This document shows positions 60,341 through 64,000 of a DNA stretch of 64,000 nucleotides, piece by piece. Every line of letters begins with the position of its first letter. The first letter of the stretch is position 1. The position numbers and the translations under genes are program-made. The notes below the pieces were generated by a model, which did no database searches, was not told the DNA's origin, and saw only the letters and a program-made list of their open reading frames with translations. Source of the DNA: Centroberyx gerrardi (taxonomy: Eukaryota > Chordata > Actinopteri > Beryciformes > Berycidae); assembly GCF_048128805.1 (NCBI RefSeq), contig NC_135999.1:18072690-18136689 (forward strand). The letters run 5' to 3'.

Positions 60341-62710
60341 TTTTTGTGTCCTGTGGTGTTTTTGTTTCTGATAAGAATTGAATTTGCATTTGTTTTTATT
60401 AATATGAATGATGAATGCAAGTACAGTATTACTTTAAGGGGTTATGTAGTTGTTTCGTAAAACCAAAACCAGCGTTTAGCCATAATGAACCTGCTGATGA
60501 ATTCTGGAGCTGCTGGAATGCAGTCTCTCCAGCGGTGGAATGGTTTACATGTTGAGCAGAGTTTCTCTGTTGCAAAGTGCAGAAAACTGTATATGGATAT
60601 GTAGCCTAGTACAGCCAAGATAGTGTCTTTGATTATGTTTGTTTTTTATGGTGTACTTTTTGTCATAGTGATACATAAGAAGTAGTACAAGATGCTCTTC
60701 AGGTCAACTATTCTCAGTGAGTCTTCATTATTATTTTTTGAGACAATATATAAGTTAAGTGACGCAGAGAAGGAGACTCAGGTGAGATTTACCCAGTTGG
60801 GGTTTAACCTGAGGCTAACAGGCATACCAGGCAGAACCGGTCCTAATAGCTATGCTCAGTCTCAGATCATACCAAGCAGTAGGTCCAGGTTTGTCCTTTG
60901 TCCCTCTGCACCCTCTAGTGTTGAGTATTGTCCCTGCACCTGATCTGCCTCTGGACCTTCAGGGCATTATGAAACTATGTCCTGCCAAACCAGGCCCTCC
61001 AAGAAGACGATCAGTAACACGGGGAATAACCACAACAGGTTTTCCTATGTTTTCAAAAATTGCACCGCCCTGGACCTTTTATTACAGTGCTTTTACCATT
61101 TTGAGTCTCACTGTAACAAGACCTTTGGCATGAAACACAACCCCACTTTTTAAACTATAACCTTGTTTTCTCTACCTCGTTCCCCTCCCAGTTCTTTTAT
61201 TGTTGATCTTAAAGTGTGAATGTCAACAAGTCTTGGGACCTGATAGCCTGTAAGAAAGGTACAAAGAATCTGGCTGGCTTTCAGTCATTTATCTGCTGGT
61301 TGTAGGTGGTGCTGAGGTGAGAAAAGCCCTGAAGCAACTGATAATAATAATAATAATTTTTACTGACGATGTAATAATATTGACCAATAATTTAAGAATT
61401 ATAAGAATAATAAAAATGTAGTAACTCTTGCTAGTCAATATTCTTGTTATTATTTCATCAGTTAAAAATATGTTACACCCCATATAAAGTGGGCCTAATG
61501 ATCACTGGTTAATGTTATAATGTTATTAAATTATCCAGCAATTTATCACATGAACAGCTTTCATTACTCTTTCAAGCCATTTAGAGGGACATTTTATAAC
61601 ATTTGTCCTTCCCCACAATGAAAATAAAATGGATTCATTGGAAGTTCATGAGGAGTCCACTCTATCTACCAGAGAAAGAAATTAACTATTCCAGCGCTCA
61701 TACCTCATATGGAAGCTTTCATAGCTTATGTGTCGCACGAGGTAAACAAGGAGAGATACATGGTGTTTATCCAAACTAATCTAGAGTAACACTGATATCT
61801 AGGGACCTTTTTGTGTTTTCATTGAGTTTTCTAAATATTCTTGCTTGCTTCCAGGCAGTACACCTCAAAATCTTGTTAAAAATTACTGGGCATGTTTTCC
61901 CCACATTTTCCATAACAGCTATACTACTAAATAGCAAATGACTAGTAGCTTGTGGCAAAAAGTAAAGGTTATGCATCATCATTTGTAACTGCGTAATAAT
62001 CCTTCCAAACATTCCCGCAGGTGACTCACTAACCTGCCAAGTTCTTTGACCAGGACCGGAGCAGAGACAGGGCCGGACAACTGTGCTTTGAAGAACCTTC
62101 TGAATTCTGCTTCAGCAGCCAGCAGCACGTCCGTCTCGCTGGACGATACAGACACATGGGGGAAGGGGAGCATCTGGCTTGAGTGTGATCGTTTTCCTGG
62201 AAAGTGGAGTAAAACGGCTCATAGTGTGAAGGCTGCAGTGATGAAAGCAATGTCAAAACGGATTTTTTTTTCCACTACTGCAGCACATTTTCTAAAAGGA
62301 TCGCAGTTTGAGTGCATTAAGCCTACAAAGTCAGGCTGATTTACTTTTCGCTTATTTACTTCCCAGAATCCTTGGAATGTCGGTGGCATGACTTATTCAT
62401 TTCTGTTTATTCATTTGTCAGGCATGCACAGGGGATTTCAAATGCCTTGAATATCAATTTAGGCAGACCAGATGTTTTTGAAATTGAAATAAAATCAGAT
62501 AATTGCTTCAAACCTAGCAGTACATTCAAACACTGTATTCTATGCCCCTGCTGCCTTACTGACAATGGTCTGTGTATAAGGTTTGAGTAGGGGAAGGGGT
62601 AAACAGTAAGTGAGGGATTAAAGGTTGAGAGTGCTGGCATGAGAGAGAGTGACAGACAGAGAGAGAGAGATTGTACAGCGGAGGGAAAGTGTCTCTGTCC
62701 TCTGTTCATC
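60341..62710. other. Intergenic region between pbx4 and the Ig gene
   Basis: Contains copy 1 of a direct repeat (61011-61224), an ATA-rich stretch near 61340-61365, and a possible orphan exon on the minus strand (62034-62138). The segment from about 62650 should include the 5' UTR of the next gene. No other gene was recognised. Confidence 0.5.
61011..61224 (+). repeat. Direct repeat, copy 1 (partner at 63696-63896)
   Basis: Shares TCAGTAACAC, GGAATAACCACAA, CACTGTAACAAGACCTTTGG, ATGAAACACA, ACCTTGTTTTCTCTACC, then GTTCCCCTCCCAGTTCTTTT, ATTGTT, ATCTTAAAGTGTGAATGTC with copy 2, in the same order and orientation. Confidence 0.8.
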
Positions 62711-64000
62711 ATGGATGTCTCGCCTGTTGCTCTGATCCTGTGCTCTCTGCTATGTTCAGGTAACAAATCTGCTTTAGGATTTAGGATAGCAACACCTGCT
62801 ATAACGGTTTGAATTTAGCAGAGGATGTGTCTGTCATTTTAACTGCTTTTCAGTTAATATTCTACACGAGGTGCACATGTAGTCATTTTGATTTATTAGG
62901 GAAATTATTACACTTTTCAAGAAATCAACTGTTTTAATATTTTGGTATGACACATTGACTATCATTTTGCTCTTTGAAAGAATTTTGCTTCGTTTTTGCG
63001 CATTTTTTCCTTTTTTTTTGCTTAGTCATCAAATAGCTGTTCAGTTCAATCTGTGTATTTGCTTAGGCTGTTTGCTTTGGGGTGGTATTTGTTTACATTG
63101 TATTTTTCCCAGACCCGACTAAAGGTTCAAAGAGTTGCATTGTACATGTGTGTCTGGGTGCGAGTGTGTCTGGTCGTGTTTTATCATCATCCCTCCCTCC
63201 CTCTGCAGTGGGTGCCCAGGCCCCTGTCGTCTCGGTGGAGCCCCGGGTGGCCGCAGTGCGCCAGGGGGAGTCTGCCAGCTTTAGGTGCCAAGTGGCGAGT
63301 GGGGCGCAGCCCGTCCAACTGGAGTGGAAGAGAGCCAGTAACCAAGCGTTTCCAGGTCAGGAGTGTCTAATAAATAAGCACCTACAACACCATCCTCTGT
63401 GAAGTATCACTGAATACAACGGCTGGGTTCTGCTTATCTCCCTAGACAATGTGAAGGTTGGGCCTGATGGTTCTGTGTTGACGATTGCTAATGCCCGACC
63501 TGGCAACCAGGGCCAGTACCGCTGCGTGGCAAGCAACTCTGTGGGCCGCAGCTCTGCCACAGCTGTGCTGAACGTCAGACGTGAGCTTGTCTTGTGCACT
63601 TTGTGTTTCTGTAATTGTGTGTGTGTGCATGTATGTGTGTTTGCTGTATATGACAAATTCTATTCCTGGTACCAGGTATTCCAAAAAAAACCCCATCAGT
63701 AACACAGGGAATAACCACAAAAGGGTTTCCTCACAAATTGCATCACCCTGTACCTTTTACTAGTGCCAATTTGACATTCACTGTAACAAGACCTTTGGTA
63801 TGAAACACAGTCCCACTTTTCTTTCCCCAGAACCTTGTTTTCTCTACCTTGTTCCCCTCCCAGTTCTTTTATTGTTAATCTTAAAGTGTGAATGTCTGTA
63901 TGAGTGTGCCTTTATAAGTTTCTAATATCCTGTCTGTATGCACTCTCCCTCAGATTCTCCTAAGGTGCGGCTGACGCCAGCGGGGCCCCTGCGGGTCAGG
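62711..64000 (+). CDS. Secreted Ig-superfamily protein, perlecan-like; 5' part only
   Basis: The gene starts at 62711 and continues past the window. Exons: 62711-62759, 63209-63355, 63446-63580, 63954 onward. All junctions keep frame. The first 16-20 residues (MDVSPVALILCSLLCS) form a hydrophobic signal peptide. An Ig domain follows at about residues 23-110: C43 (SASFRCQVASG), W56 (LEWKRAS) and C92 (GQYRCVASNSVG), with the DGSVLTIANARPGNQG turn typical of I-set domains. Exon 4 begins a new segment (HSPKVRLTPAGPLRV), probably the next Ig domain. The phrases APVVSVEPRVAAVRQGESAS and QGQYRCVASNSVG are closest in my memory to the Ig repeats of perlecan domain IV. Other multi-Ig proteins such as hemicentin cannot be excluded, so no gene symbol is given. 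The expected role is extracellular matrix or cell surface. Confidence 0.6.
63696..63896 (+). repeat. Direct repeat, copy 2, in intron 3 of the Ig gene
   Basis: Partner of 61011-61224, about 2.7 kb away in the same orientation, with several small indels. See copy 1 for the shared words. Confidence 0.8.

Noticed and set aside
60692-61133. Open frames between pbx4 and the Ig gene
   Set aside because: They run into a duplicated repeat (61011-61224) and show no Ig or other domain; no consistent splice sites.

Overview
The window is vertebrate nuclear DNA from a ray-finned (teleost) fish. Genes are split into many short exons with GT/AG borders, dinucleotide microsatellites are very abundant, and the interspersed repeats are fish types: hAT elements, tRNA-derived SINEs and LINE 3' tails. 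The species cannot be fixed from the sequence; a percomorph-like teleost is an inference. No bacterial, viral or plasmid features were seen.

Five protein-coding genes were assembled exon by exon; the four complete ones keep one open reading frame across all junctions. From left to right: (1) brd4 on the minus strand, 20 coding exons, 3366-13548, 1447 aa, with a long first intron and a probable non-coding exon and CRE-bearing promoter near 21.1-21.2 kb; (2) akap8l on the minus strand, 13 coding exons, 22673-32866, 712 aa; (3) mvb12a on the minus strand, 10 exons, 35303-41376, 327 aa, or 287 aa from the second possible start; (4) pbx4 on the plus strand, 9 coding exons, 47442-59680, 423 aa; (5) the first four exons of a secreted immunoglobulin-superfamily gene, perlecan (HSPG2)-like, on the plus strand from 62711 and running off the right edge.

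BRD4, AKAP8L, MVB12A and PBX4 all lie on human chromosome 19p13, so the block looks like conserved synteny. They are not an operon. Their products share nuclear themes (acetyl-chromatin reading and P-TEFb recruitment, chromatin/RNA scaffolding, HOX co-factor transcription control), plus one ESCRT-I subunit and one extracellular-matrix-type protein.

The non-coding space holds a 7.5 kb brd4 intron with a decayed hAT transposase, an 897-bp hAT-type insertion with a perfect 8-bp target duplication, a 1.8-kb TTAA-flanked element in akap8l, several SINE/LINE remnants and three near-perfect hairpins. The pbx4 locus stands out for regulatory-looking motifs: five RFX X-box-like sites, a 48-bp element present in two introns, a PBX-HOX core, a POU-type palindrome, an inverted TAATCC pair and CRE palindromes. 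Several brd4 and pbx4 exons have splice sites directly next to UG, CA or CU repeats. I found no convincing undescribed genetic system; the best leads are these splice-site repeats and the pbx4 intronic motifs.
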